A stretch of 64,000 bases of DNA from Dallia pectoralis. Its lineage: Eukaryota > Chordata > Actinopteri > Esociformes > Umbridae. Position numbers and translations under genes: made by a program. Within the stretch, counting starts at the first letter, position 1. Each line of letters opens with the position of its first letter. The notes beneath the pieces are model-generated. The model was not told the DNA's origin, searched no databases, and saw only the letters and a list, made by a program, of their open reading frames with translations. This document shows positions 1 through 33,297 of this stretch, in pieces. The stretch is taken from contig CM055756.1 in the NCBI GenBank assembly GCA_029465975.1, positions 7,522,355-7,586,354 of the forward strand, read 5' to 3'.

Positions 1-225
1 TTACACCCATTTCTATTGGCTAAATTGAGATATGTGCACAATTTCAAGAAATTGTCTCGGACATTGTCCACATAGAGTGGGGCCTTTAAGTTTCTTAAAC
101 AAGCCGACTTCAGCTACTGCTACTCTTATAGTCCCGCCCACTGACACGTGCCTCAGACCACGCCCACCATATAAGCCCTATTTTGATCCGGAGTTTCACC
201 ATCTTTAACTCCAGTATTGTTTCAG

Positions 226-3200
226 TTGCACAGAAACCTGTGTGAACGTTTGGAGGTGGGGCCAAGGCCAGTGCCAGAAGCATGGGTGAATGCCCTTATT
301 GGCCGGCTGTTCTGGGACTTCCTGGTGGAGAAGTACTGGGCTGACATGGTCTCCAAGAAGATTCAGATGAAGCTCAGTAAGATTCGGGTGGGTGCTGGCA
401 TTTCCTATCTCTGTCTCCACGTACTTAATTTAGCATTTTACATTTTATAAAATGTCCATTTATTGATTGTATCTGTCTTTGTCACAGAGAACTAGGCCAT
501 TTGTTAATATTCTTTTTGGTAACACCTAAAGGATAACAGTGATAACAGTGACCTCCTGCAGCAGGATATCGCGCCCTTCCAAACTGAATGGTTGTTTAGG
601 AACGTTTTAGAAACATGATGAAGAGTTCCGGGTGTCGCCCTGGCCTCCAAATTCCCCAGATCTCAATTCAATTGAGCATCTGTGTGATGTGATGGACCAA
701 AAAGTCTGATCCACAGCGGCTCCACCTCGCAACTAACAAGACGTAATGGATCTACTGCTAATGTCTTGGTGCCAGATACCACAGGACACCTTTAGGGGTC
801 TGTTACTAATGTCATGGTGCCAGATACCACAGGACACCTTCAGGGGTCTGTTACTAATGTCATGGTGCCAGATACCACAGGACACCTTCAGGGGTCTGTT
901 ACTAATGTCATGGTGCCAGATACCACAGGACACCTTCAGGGGTATGTTACTAATGTCTTGGTGCCAGATACCACAGGACACCTTCAGGGGTCTGTTACTA
1001 ATGTCTTGGTGCCATATACCACAGGACACCTTCAGGGGTCTGTTACTAATGTCTTGGTGCCAGATACCACAGGACACCTTTAGGGGTCTGTTACTAATGT
1101 CTTGGTGCCAGATACCACAGGACACCTTTAGGGGTCTGTTACTAATGTCTTGGTGCCAGATACCACAGGACACCTTTAGGGGTCTGTTACTAATGTCTTG
1201 GTGCCAGATACCACAGGACACCTTCAGGGGTCTGTTACTAATGTCTTGGTGCCATATACCACAGGACACCTTCAGGGGTCTGTTACTAATGTCTTGGTGC
1301 CAGATACCACAGGACACCTTTAGGGGTCTGTTACTAATGTCTTGGTGCCAGATACCACAGGACACCTTTAGGGGTCTGTTACTAATGTCTTGGTGCCAGA
1401 TACCACAGGACACCTTTAGGGGAGTCCATCCCGTGGTGGGTCAGTGCTGTATTGCCGGCACACAGAGAGCCAACAGCATATTTGTCATGTTTTGTCTTAT
1501 CAGTGAACATGCTGTGTCTTGTGTGTTACAGTTGCCAGCATATTTGTCATGTTTTGGCTTATCAGTGTACATGCTGTGTCTTGTGTGTTACAGTTGCCAT
1601 ACTTTATGAATGAGCTGACTCTGACAGCGCTCGACATGGGCTTCTCTATTCCCAAGATCCTCCATGCGTCCGACCCATCTGTGGACCATCAAGGTAGCGC
1701 CCACTTTTTTCCCTCTCAGTTTCTCTCCTCCCTTTTCACGTCTGAGGACGTACTGAGCCACAGTTCCTCTTTTCCCGACCTTGTTTCTCTTTCCCCTCAC
1801 GTATCTTCTTTTGTCTCAGTCTCCCCATATGCCTGGCTCTAGAGAACCTCAATGTTGAAGGAGGTGGCAGGAGGTGGGAAACATTTTCATTCATCAGTTA
1901 TAGTGCTGAAAATTGTGATTACATAGCAAATTTTAAATGGCGCGTTTTTAATCATTGAACCAAAAAGCTTACCCGACCTTATCCTAGCTGTTGCTACGCA
2001 ATATTTCTAAAGGTCTTATCTAGCTCTAGGAATCAATGTTGCACACGACGTATGTGAAATAATAACACGTTTTTTGGCGAAAAACGTAATTACTGTATAC
2101 AATCAGAGGATGGCGATGTTGGGCAGCAATTGTCCCACGAAAAGTAGTTGTTACTCCCATTGCAGTCCTCCAAATACTATGCTACTGTTAGCAAACTAAA
2201 GTCTGTTAGCTAGCTAGCTCAGCGTGCCGTTTCTAAAATAGTCATTTTAAATAAAATTATAATAACTCTATGGATAAACAACACAGGCAATGTATTAAAA
2301 TGTAAAATTACATTACTTGTTGTCTTTGGAAAATAAATAAAAAAATATAAATTTATTCTGTTTTTTATATGACTGTATTTTAGTACTATCCTACGTTAGA
2401 ACATTTTGTACTGGAGCCATTTTGTACAATTAAATACAAAAAAATAGAAAAAAATATCTCCAATGGATTTGTATGTTAATGTTCTGAGATGTACAGTAAT
2501 TTGGGCATTATGCTATGCATGCACAATTTTCATATTTGGATATTTGTATAATTTTAAGGAAATTTAAGTAATTTTAACACTTTTATTGACTTAAAACTTT
2601 CTTGCTCAATCCGTGAGTAGTATTTGTCACCAGTCTTTGCGTACTGTGGATATTCTCTGCAAATATAGGTCAACTAAGGCAAGTCAGAGCACCATTACAA
2701 ATCATTTCTACATCAGTGTAATATCTGCCTAGTCAAAAGCAGTAGTCTAAAGGGTTGCTTGGTGGTGGTTTGGTGAAGGGGGATCCACTCAGAGAGGGTC
2801 GATGCTGTTATTAAAGTGCAACGGAAACTGAGGGAGTAACTGAAAACATTTAGAGAGAAGAAAAATTAACACAGTTAAACTAGATTACACGTTTTTGCGG
2901 CTTGCCTCAACTATTTATTGTACTGCGAACCTTTTCACCAGGGTTTGGATTTTCCCTTTTCCAGGCAGCAGCATGAACATTTGCAAGGGTACAACTTTAC
3001 GTTGACCAGCGATGTGGTTCTTAACAGGTCAATGACCTTCTGCACTTCTAGATACTAACACATATATTGAGCATGTGTGCCTTAACCAAATTCTTCTTCA
3101 GTGAGCACCAAGATCTCGCTTTTGAGAAAGCTTTGCAGATTAGTTTTTGTTGACACAGACAACTACGTTGCATGGTATCAAGCTCCAATCACTAAATAAT

Positions 3201-6200
3201 CCAGAGAGATTTTCTTTTTACAATTAAGGTTAACATTCAGGCTTGATGCAGTGGTATTTTGGTCTTACGCTAACGTCATACTATGCTTCTATATTACTTT
3301 CTGTCATGCAGAATACGGTGATCACTGTGGCTTTGAACAATGAATTCAGCTATATTGGTTTCCCACATGTAAGAGTATAGGGTATTAGAGTATGTTAGTC
3401 TACCATGCAGATTTGTACATTTTTTCACATTGTTTTTGCTCTTTCATTGCTAGAATCTTTGCTAGATTGTAACCTCTTCCGCCTAAACTGGGACTGAGCC
3501 TGGTGAATTAATCCAAAGATTTAAAGAGAAAAGATTACCATAATGGTGACCTTTCTGTGTAATTACACTAAAAGGTTCTTTCAACTTCCAGTCAGTCTGA
3601 CACAGCATGTGGCTTTGCAGCAATTAATTATCAAACAGAAAACTCTGCGGTCTGTCCGTAGACACAGCACCAGATTTTACTTCCTTAAGTGGAGCAGCTA
3701 TTCTTTCGAGATTTCTGGAGACTGTTCATTTTACAGTTGTATTAATGAAGGGAACAACCAAACCGAGCTAAATAGATCATTGAATGGCATTAACCAAGGA
3801 AAAAGAAATTAAAGTATGTTGTTTGCATTGTGGATGATTTTGTACAGCCACCAGAGGGCGCTAGAGAGAACGCCCTAAAGGCATTGGTGGTGATGCTAAC
3901 CCTTTTAAATGCTTAATTGTTCTTTGTTTGACTGAAGAAAAGTGGGATAGAGCTCATTCTGTTCTTTGTCTCCGTCTGACACAGCAGCAACAGTAGCAGT
4001 TAACAAATACATGTGGCCATAGGATCAGTGCGTTATTCGATATAGGCTACTCTTGAATGTTTTAATATAACGATACAGAGTAACTAACCAGATATGGCTG
4101 TTTTGTAGTCGGATGTATCGTTAATGATGTGCAGGGTTTTAATTCCAGGTGTAAAGTAGATTGTGCAACGTTAATATTCCACCACTTTTGTGGCGTCAAT
4201 GGACAGAAAACGTTTGAATAGATTGACACGTAGTGCTAAACAGCTTCTCTCTTTCTCTGTCTAGGTTTGTGGTTTGATTTGGAGGTGTCCTACGCTGGTT
4301 CTTTCGTCATGACCCTGGAGACGAAGATGAACTTGGCTCGCCTGGGGAAAGAGGGGGAGGGGCCTGGGGAGCAGGGAAAAGAAGGGTATATAATATATAA
4401 CATGTTGTATTTATATTTCTGGTTAAATAACAGCTGTAATATAGACATATATTTAATGGCTTGTTAGAATGACTCTCATTATGGTAACTTTTTTTCCAAA
4501 CACTAATGGCTTGATTAGCATAGATTTTTAACTGTGTTGTTCAGTCATGGACCTTTGAAGTCACTGGGTATGCAGGTGTTTAATCCAGCCCTTCTTTATA
4601 ATAAGTCGGCTTGTTGAATAAGTGTGTCAGTGCTGGGTTGGAACAAAAACCTCCACCGTTAGAGCAGGGCTGTATAACAATACGTTTGAATGGGAAGCTT
4701 TATTAACGATCTCTTTTTCACATTTGCATATATTTTCCCTGTTATCCGTCTTTCTTTTTATCTGGATTCTACCTATGACCTCCATGAACGTGTCTCTCCT
4801 GGTAAGTGTGGAAAAAGTGTAATTCATATTTCCTGGCATTCTGAAATTCTCCTAATTTCATTTCATATTCAAGACTTTGTCTAATAGAATGAGCTTTTCT
4901 TCAAGCTTATCAAGCCCTTGTTTGTCTCATGAGGGAGGTAGTCTGGTCCCGTAACGGCTGTAGTACCATCTATTCTTGCCAATGACCAATGAATTTGCAA
5001 GACTCATTCCCAGCCAAAGCCTCTGAGAGACCGATTATGCTAGGAATGTTTATAAAGTTATTTGTTAATCAAATTTAAAACATTTACGAGGGTACTTGGT
5101 TTGTAAAACAAAGATAATAAGAAAACAATTTGCAAACAGTGGAGATTGTGAGCAGTGATGTAAATTCTTGTGTTGAAACGCATATGGCATTGCCTTTATT
5201 TGTGGTAAATCTAAGCGGAAGGCAACAACTCAAGCTGCTGGGTTTGGATTCACTGAGGGCTCAATTCTGTTAACACTGTTATCACTGCTAGTAACAGTTG
5301 ACACTTACCCTCATCAATACCTTGTTACACTCACTTCCATCTCCTTAATCTAACTGACACTCATCACATTTGATTTGCTGATGTCTGTTTGACTTGGCAG
5401 TAACCCGATGGGAGAGTGTAGTATGTGGTCAGTTCATGTGTGTGTATTGTGTCTGCAGGCCTAGGCCTCGAGCCTACTGTCTAGCGGACAGTGACGAGGA
5501 GTCCTCCAGTGCTGGGTCGTCTGACGAGGAGGATCCCCCAGAAATCCCAGTGGACATGCTGGGTACTGAGGGGTGAGGAAACATCATTATCAAACACACT
5601 ACGTCTGTCTCTGTTCACAGTGTTTAGAAGGTACAAACTACCCCTGTCTCTGTTCACAGTGTTTAGAAGGTACAAACTACCCCTGTCTCTGTTCACAGTG
5701 TTTAGAAGGTACAAACTACCCCTGTCTCTGTTCACAGTGTTTAGAAGGTACAAACTACCCCTGTCTCTGTTCACAGTGTTTAGAAGGTACAAACTACCCT
5801 GTCTCTGTTCACAGTGTTTAAAAGGTACAAACTACCCCCGTCTCTCTGGGCAGTGTTTAGAATGTACAAACTACCCCTGTCACTGTGAACAGTGTTTAGA
5901 AGGTACAAACTACCCCTGTCACTGTGAACAGTGTTTAGAAGGTACAAACTACCACATTATTTTGTTTCAGTTTTCTCGGAGGCCACAGGCCCAGTAAGAT
6001 CATGCGCTTTGTGGACAAGATTGCCAAATCGAAGTACTTCCAGAAGGCCACAGAGACAGAGTTTATCAAGAAGAAGATGGAGGAGGTGTCCAACACACCC
6101 TTGTTGCTCACCGTGGAGGTACAGGAGTGCCGTGGGACGCTGGCCGTCAACATACCTCCTCCACCCACTGACAGGATATGGTACGGTTATATAACGTCAT

Positions 6201-6988
6201 AGCCCACACTAACTATTTATCTGTAGAGATATACTGTAGCAGTTGTTAGTTTGGCTTGTAGACACAATAAACATGCCCTCTGCTGGTCATATATTGAAAT
6301 GCATGTAGAAAAATTTATCATTATTTGCCAGCCTTTCTTGCATTAGTTAAAGTAGTAAAAATATTCAATTTGAAAAGGGCCCTAGGACACAATCATAGTG
6401 AACAGTTATCTTGCAGGTATGGCTTCAGGAGCCCGCCCCACTTGGAGCTAAAAGCCCGGCCCAAGTTGGGTGAGAGGGAGGTCACGTTGGCCCATGTCAC
6501 CGACTGGATCGAGAAGAAACTGGACCAGGAGTTTCAGGTACACTGACACTGGGGAATAATCTACTTGAGTAATGAGATCATACAATTAGTGCACGGTCTG
6601 AAATCAAGGACCTTCGGCCAATTTGAGAAAAATAACGGTCTTTAGTTCAACGGTTGTCGAAGTCCTTTTCTATAGAGGGAACTCCCCTAGTTTAAATTGA
6701 ACGATTACGCTGGATTCCACATTCAAAACTAATTCAGACATTGTACATGTTATTTTTATTGAACATGACAATCCAGTGATCATAAATGTATGTACCCCCG
6801 CTTTAGCTTCTGTTATGATTTTGTTCTCTCAGAAAATCTTTGTGATGCCAAACATGGATGACCTCTGGCTGCCGATCATGCACTCTGCCACGGACACCCG
6901 TTCCTGCGCCAACCTGGCAACTGGGAGAACTACAACCAATGCCTTAAGGGATCTCCACCTGATGGAGCCTGACCTTCTTGACATGTGA
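226..6988 (+). CDS. tex2: tex2 (testis-expressed 2, SMP-domain lipid-transfer protein), 3' part
   Basis: Seven exons joined by GT-AG introns keep one frame: 226-387, 1594-1693, 4265-4385, 5459-5572, 5971-6180, 6417-6537 and 6833-6988, stop at 6986-6988. They encode the last 327 residues; the 5' part lies left of the window. Recognisable TEX2 blocks are EVGPRPVPEAWVNAL, KKIQMKLSKI, the acidic LADSDEESSSAGSS stretch, KIMRFVDKIAKSKYFQKATE and VFVMPN-like IFVMPNMDD near the end. Known for the family: TEX2 is an ER membrane protein whose C-terminal SMP domain binds and moves lipids at contact sites; the window covers that domain. Inference: the final exon's tail after HSATD diverges from the mammalian sequence I remember. 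Introns hold a 48-bp minisatellite (intron at 388-1593), a CTCF-like site (1694-4264), little visible structure (4386-5458) and a 39-bp acceptor-like array (5573-5970). Confidence 0.95.
548..1490 (+). mobile_element. Tc1/mariner-like transposon relic, 3' half, expanded inside
   Basis: The stretch 548-745 reads like the last part of a fish Tc1-like transposase gene but with stops and frameshifts. The tail after the repeat array (1422-1485) continues the same element. The same family occurs inverted at about 59708-60546, where the homologous segment is present once. Here 14 copies of a 48-bp piece of the coding region lie between the two halves. It sits in a tex2 intron. It is non-functional. 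The exact ends are not resolved. Confidence 0.75.
750..1421 (+). repeat. 48-bp minisatellite, 14 copies, with 240-bp higher-order repeat
   Basis: The unit is 48 bp (16 codons) and begins near TCTGTTACTAATGTC and ends near GGACACCTTCAGGGG. Units differ at a few sites (CATGG/CTTGG, CAGATA/CATATA, TTCAGG/TTTAGG). The order of variants at 961-1200 repeats exactly at 1201-1420, so five units were copied as a block. Because 48 is a multiple of three, long open frames appear on both strands; these are repeat artefacts. Confidence 0.97.
3848..3862 (+). promoter_or_regulatory. CTCF-like motif, forward
   Basis: CCACCAGAGGGCGCT in a tex2 intron matches every position of the CTCF core consensus as I know it (CCASYAGRKGGCRS). 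Occupancy cannot be seen from sequence. The rest of this 2.6-kb intron (1694-4264) shows AT-rich unique sequence with no other supported feature. Confidence 0.55.
5605..5953 (+). repeat. 39-bp minisatellite, 9 copies, carrying acceptor-like sequence
   Basis: The unit is 39 bp and includes TCTCTGTTCACAG followed by TGTTTAGAAGGTACAAACT. The first copies are near identical; the last three are variant (GGGCAG, GTGAACAG). The array fills most of the 398-bp tex2 intron and stops 17 bases before the real acceptor at 5969-5970. In the exon's incoming phase, use of a repeat acceptor would give an immediate TAG stop. Confidence 0.95.
6273..6286 (-). promoter_or_regulatory. CTCF-like motif, reverse
   Basis: The minus strand reads CCAGCAGAGGGCAT, one base off the CTCF core consensus, inside the 236-bp tex2 intron 6181-6416. 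This is a weak prediction from the motif alone. Confidence 0.3.
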
Positions 6989-8748
6989 AAACAAGACTTT
7001 TCGTTGACAGGGTGTCGCCAACGATACGCCATTACGGTGGCGATAGGAGAGCCAGGCCATCTGGGTAACCACTGGTGCCAGTGGGTAAGGCATACTGTTC
7101 TTCCCTAGGGACAGTGGGCTAATGCCACTATCAGGTAATGAAGAGAGATGAGAGCAGGAGACAAACTGCTTACTTACTAGGTTGAACATTTTACATAAAT
7201 GGGTTGAAGACATTGTGATATGAAGGTATGGTGTATTGGGACAGATCACAGACCTGATTCACCTGGAGACAGAACATTACCTGCATCTAAGATGCCTCCT
7301 TAATTCTGATCTGATTCCAGTTAGATCAATTCAACGGTCAACGCCGGTCGTAAACGTGAGCACAACTTGATTGTGGACAGGATTTTTCTTTTTTCCTTAG
7401 GGTCGATGTGAGAAACGGACATAAATTGGGCGTAGGAACAGCGTCTGTGTGTGGTGGTCAAAAAAATTTGCCACGCACTGCAACCTAGAGGAAGACCTAC
7501 AATATCTGTGATGTACAGCAGCTGCACCAAACCTCCTAGTCAAACAGGAAATGTACGTGTAAACTGGCTGGGTTCAAATCTTTAGTGTGCTGTGTATAAT
7601 GTATTTTCAGTTCTTCTCGTCTAGCGCTTCAGTGTCTTATGTTGATGAGGCATTGTGAGACAGTCTAACCATCTCTCATTGTCCCACGTCCATGCCACTC
7701 TCTGTGCCATTCATAGTGTGGTATTCCTTATGCTAACAGGTCAATACCACTGTGCTTCAATCAACAATACAGTACCAGCTGAATCTAACCTAGGATTTCA
7801 GTGTCTTCTGCCCACCATTGCCTGAGTCATCTGACATAGTCAGAACCACTGACTTTGACTGTGTGCAAATAGCAACCATACATGTATATAGTCACACTAG
7901 TTTTGCAGCTATGATGTATAAAAACGTTTATTGAATGTACCTGTACAAGTAACTTGGAAAGTTCCCCAATTTATTAAATATAGAAGATCCCAATGGACTG
8001 CCAAGTCTAACTAGTAGTCAAATGCATCCGTGTCATGCTGTCTAATTGACCAAAAAGCACATCTCTTCTAAACAATGTTTCTGACGTGATATATGCTACA
8101 AAAACACAGGAGCCACTTTCTTATTTTAGCAGCCACGTCTATTGTAGTTGTAATCACCGGCAAAGGTCCCATGGAGCATTACAGTTCGTATGGTATTCAA
8201 TAGATGTCAGACAACGATGAAGGAAACGATCAGCAACGTTACATGGATTTGAAGTTCTTAATCACTCCAGAGCATGCTCCAGTTACATATGCATACAAGT
8301 GATGAATGTTTTGAAGGCCAAACCTGGTCATATAAATGGCCATCACATAACTGCTCCTATGTAATAATTGTTTTCTAACTATTCGCTCTGTGCATATGTT
8401 GAAAAAACTATTCAGCTATAATATCCAGACAAGTGGGTGTTCTGTATTTGTTATTTCAGGTAAATACAACTTGCCATCAATAACTGAAACCGTTCATTCA
8501 CATGCATTAGTTTTTCTAGGCTACAGCTGTGGTCATGTTTATGTTGGAAATCAATGTGAGGCACAAGTGCCTTTTAAATATTTAGTAATTCCTGTCCAGT
8601 CTGTTGAATCAGTGACTGTTTTTTAAAAAGCATTTGTATGTACGTTCCTAAGGCCATGTCCTCAAGTTATTTGCTCTTGCGCTACAGTGTCTGTTACATT
8701 GGCAGTGACGGTCAGGCAATGCTGTTATGTTCAATGGTAGTTCTGAAC

Positions 8749-8754
8749 AATAAA
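8749..8754 (+). terminator. possible tex2 polyadenylation signal
   Basis: AATAAA lies about 1.76 kb after the tex2 stop codon, giving a 3' UTR of plausible length. The stretch 6989-9159 holds no other gene that I can support. Confidence 0.4.
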
Positions 8755-9346
8755 ACCAAGTTTCATCTGCCTTCATTTGACTGGTGATGCTCCCACAGGC
8801 AACTCTTACACTCGGTCAAACATCCGATTTAACAGTGAATGAGGATTCTGTCTTTAATTCTCAACTAATCTAAAAACACAATATGTGCCAAATAATTAAA
8901 CGTAGCAGAACATATAACCTTAAGCTAACCAAAGCTATACTCGCATTTCTTAGCAGTAATTTGTTCAGGGAGAAAAAGAGTAATTGTGCGTTGTATTTAA
9001 AAGAGAGACTTGGGATGAAATGCCAAGTAACCCCAGTTATTACAAGCCTTTGATTTGCTCTTGCAACTGTAACTTAGCCTTAAGGAGCCATAGGGAGGGC
9101 CCCGCAGGAACAAAGACAGTGCATAATGTTCACAATTAAAAAAAAAAACAGATGAAACACCCCACTACAACTGGGACTTTTATTTAACAAGGTTGAATAG
9201 TGAGTAGTAGTGTAAGCCACTTCATTGGATACGCCACACCAGCTACAAGACTCGCTCCATAACTTCTTGTAGACGCCTGGGAAAAGAAAAGGGAAAATAA
9301 ACCTACCATTTCACAAAAGTTATGAAACATATTTCATTGACGATGG

Positions 9347-9415
9347 GTAAGGTCAGAATACAAAAGTGACTTCACTGTCAATCAGAAGTCTAACGCGTAA
9401 AACATCATTCACAAC
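9347..9415 (-). ncRNA. snord104: box C/D snoRNA, SNORD104-like, copy 1
   Basis: The minus strand reads box C ATGATGT (9408-9402), box D' CTGA (9385-9382), box C' TGAAGT (9374-9369) and box D CTGA (9356-9353), with a short GGGU/ACCC terminal stem. The guide before D' is GCGTTAGACTT. Its complement AAGTCTAACGC matches a conserved 28S rRNA stretch, and the fifth base from the box pairs with a C. Known: SNORD104 directs 2'-O-methylation of 28S C1327 in human. It lies in the intron between exons 3 and 4 of the host gene. Confidence 0.75.
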
Positions 9416-9598
9416 CCCATTGGACATTAAATGTATGTGAAAATTTTACTTACATTTCTCAGGAAATGCGTAGGGGAAACCAGCCATACTGTACAGCATA
9501 CACCTATTTCGAGACCTGATCTATTGATCTGGAATGTACCCTGGAATAAAGAGAAGAGTTAGCATGCAGACAAAGAATAGGAATCTAACCAAAACCTT

Positions 9599-9664
9599 TT
9601 GATCAGAATACAAAGGTGACTTCAATTTCAACCAGATGTCTAATGCATATTACATAATGTATAC
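9599..9664 (-). ncRNA. box C/D snoRNA paralogue with degenerate box C, copy 2
   Basis: It lies in the intron between host exons 2 and 3 and aligns with copy 1 across its length: GCATTAGACAT, TGAAGTCACCTTTGTATTCTGA. Box C' and box D are intact, but box C reads ATTATGT instead of ATGATGT and D' is CTGG. It is a tandem duplicate that is either decaying or works with weak boxes. Confidence 0.55.
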
Positions 9665-10136
9665 AAGCACTGAGTAAAAACATGCCATTAAGGGCAACTA
9701 CCTAAACAGCTCGTCAGGAGTTCCATATTCCCACGTGGTCCGGGGCCTGGTCCCGAGCCACGTGCGCAGTCTCTTCACATGATTGTGGAGCTTCAACGTG
9801 GCCAACGACTTTCCTGAGGAAGACATTAAATCAAAACAGGCAAATCACTTATTGCAAATAAATCGAACAATTTTACAAATTTTAAATTGAAATATGCAGG
9901 CGGAAGAAATCAAAGTGTATATAGAATAATATACTTCGACTACAGCCTCTGTAATCAAGAAAATGGGTAATCTTATAAAGTAATTCAATCACTCACTTGG
10001 GTTTTTCTAGAATAATCTTCGAATGACGAGCGAAAAAACCAGAAGACGAGTTTCGTCTCCACATTCAGTGCAGCTCGAGCGACCACGCGTCAAGACCATC
10101 GTGAAGAAGAATGCACATCCGGATCCGTCCGCTGAA

Positions 10137-10506
10137 TTTATATTTGCATAACCACATCCGGTGTGTATTACCGGTCGCTTATTGGTTGAGAGGTGTATTA
10201 CCGTTCGCTGATTGGTTGAGAAAATCCCAGCGATTCCTCTTTTCCCCCTCGTTGGACATTCCACATTTAGTCCGTCCTACTCGTTCGTTTCAGGAAGAAT
10301 CAAGTTGCACTCGCTGAGGCGCTACAGCCGAATAGATTGATAAATCATGTCAGGAAAATAGCCACGCTAGCTAGCATGCCCCCCCGACAAGCTGATATGT
10401 TTTGACACGGTATCTACGTGTTCGGGAAAGCCTCTTTAAAATTAAAACAAAGCTGTATTTGCTAAATTTCTATGTAACTTGGACTTGCGTTGTTGTACTG
10501 TGAGAG
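10137..10506. promoter_or_regulatory. bidirectional ern1 / snoRNA-host promoter with duplicated CCAAT unit
   Basis: The interval separates the divergent starts of the host gene (minus) and ern1 (plus). Two adjacent imperfect copies of about 32 bp at roughly 10159-10222 share GTGTATTACCG, TCGCT and ATTGGTTGAG, so each carries an inverted CCAAT box about one repeat length apart. TATAAA (10142-10137) and an octamer face the minus-strand gene. On the plus side no TATA box is evident. The region is GC-richer than its flanks. Confidence 0.6.
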
Positions 10507-31955
<21,449 letters not shown>

Positions 31956-33291
31956 TGCCAGACATGGGTTGGTGGACAGGTGTGGCATAGACGAGTGGAT
32001 ACGTACTGGGGTCTTGCAGCTTTGATGTGCTAGTGTGGACCAGGCCTGCAGTGCCTGTAAGCTACCAGCAGGAGGAGCAGCAGACCAAACCAAGTGCCTT
32101 TCCTGCTCGACTGAGGCTGAAATGTCTCGGAATGGAATCGTTCCAAGGTCCTCTATAAGGCATCCAGAAGCCAGGGTGCAAATGACCTAATCAGGGCTGT
32201 GCTGCATACTACAAACAATGTGTTTTGTTTGTAATGGAGTCCCACCTAATGTAAAGTGTAATGAGGTATTCAAGTATTGTCAGGCGCGGGATGCTGGGCA
32301 AAGTGAGGGAATTCTTCTGCTGATGTTGAAGAGTCGACATTGGTAGTTGTACTGTGCAATGTTTCCCGTTTCCCCTCAGTGAGTTTACTTCACTGTGGAG
32401 GTGTTTTTTAAATTTTTCTATTGGTGATGGCTTGATAATTGTTCATTGTGATGATGTGGACATTGTGCCTTTTTAAATAACACTGTGCTGTATGTCAGCT
32501 GTTTGAGGTTAAATGTTTCAGAAGTCGTTTTGCTTACTGCTGCTAGTGACGTTTCTTTTAAATCACGAATAATTTAGTGCCCGTCTACCTGTGCTGGCCA
32601 GGGCAGATATTCCTAAAGTTGTTTGAAGTAAACATCGGTAAATGCATTTTTTTCTACTTATGTCTGTTTGTTAACTGTGCATCAAGCACAAAGAAACACG
32701 TGTTTTTATTGCAGGGCAAAAACCTAATGCCTTGCTTTGTGCTAATCTTTCTTTGCCAAAGGCTTCCACTGAAGAGTTTGGCTTTAAGTCCACGAATCAT
32801 TACAAATGTTTTCATTTAACAGTCTGGTTATGGTCTTATTGTGTGCTTTTTTTTAAATGGAAATGTATATTACTACATGACGGTCCAATGCAACAAGCTT
32901 TATACAATCAAATTATCAGCATGTGATGGATAAATAGGTTGGTTATTTATTACATGTATTAATAGTTGGTTTTATAGTTTGATTTATCAAAGTGTAGTTA
33001 TTTCACTAAAGTGGTAATTTTGTACTTTTTCTAATACATCCCAACACTCTTCAATTATGCATTTTGTCAAACAACTTAATGATCGTTTTAATTCGAGGGG
33101 TCAATAGTGAATGACTGTGTTTTGGTCGAATTTATGTTCTTATCCCTTTAAATCTCTTTAATTTATATTACTTTGTCTGACAACAAAGCGTATCGTCCTG
33201 ATTATGCAAGATATATAGTGAGCCTTTCGGGGTTTCTCCAGTTTTTAATTTTGCCTTGCCAGAAAATATGCAGCTGTTGAGTAAAATGCCA

Positions 33292-33297
33292 AATAAA
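33292..33297 (+). terminator. possible ern1 polyadenylation signal
   Basis: AATAAA is about 1.34 kb after the ern1 stop. The 3' UTR at 31956-33300 is AT-rich with no further reading frame of note. Confidence 0.45.

Larger units (their letters stand above)
9160..10110 (-). ncRNA. snhg25: snoRNA host gene, SNHG25-like, four exons
   Basis: On the minus strand four blocks are bounded by good splice signals: exon 1 about 10110-9997 (donor GTGAGT), exon 2 9813-9702 (donor GTAGTT), exon 3 9540-9454 (donor GTAAGT) and exon 4 9276 to about 9160, with AATAAA at 9184-9179. No reading frame runs through the spliced product, but two introns carry box C/D snoRNA candidates. The inferred start lies about 30 bases below a minus-strand TATAAA (10142-10137) joined to an ATGCAAAT octamer, in a pyrimidine tract (ATTCTTCTTC) like the 5' TOP starts of snoRNA host genes. 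Known: in human, SNHG25 lies between TEX2 and ERN1 and hosts SNORD104. The position, divergence from ern1 and the guide sequence support orthology. The exon model is inferred. Confidence 0.7.

Noticed and set aside
733..1609. Long frames on both strands with 16-residue repeats
   Set aside because: They follow from the 48-bp minisatellite inside a dead Tc1 element in a tex2 intron.
9702..10264. Protein-coding reading of the snoRNA host exons
   Set aside because: One frame is open across exon 2 alone, but it does not join in phase with any start in exon 1; the snoRNAs in the introns explain the locus better.
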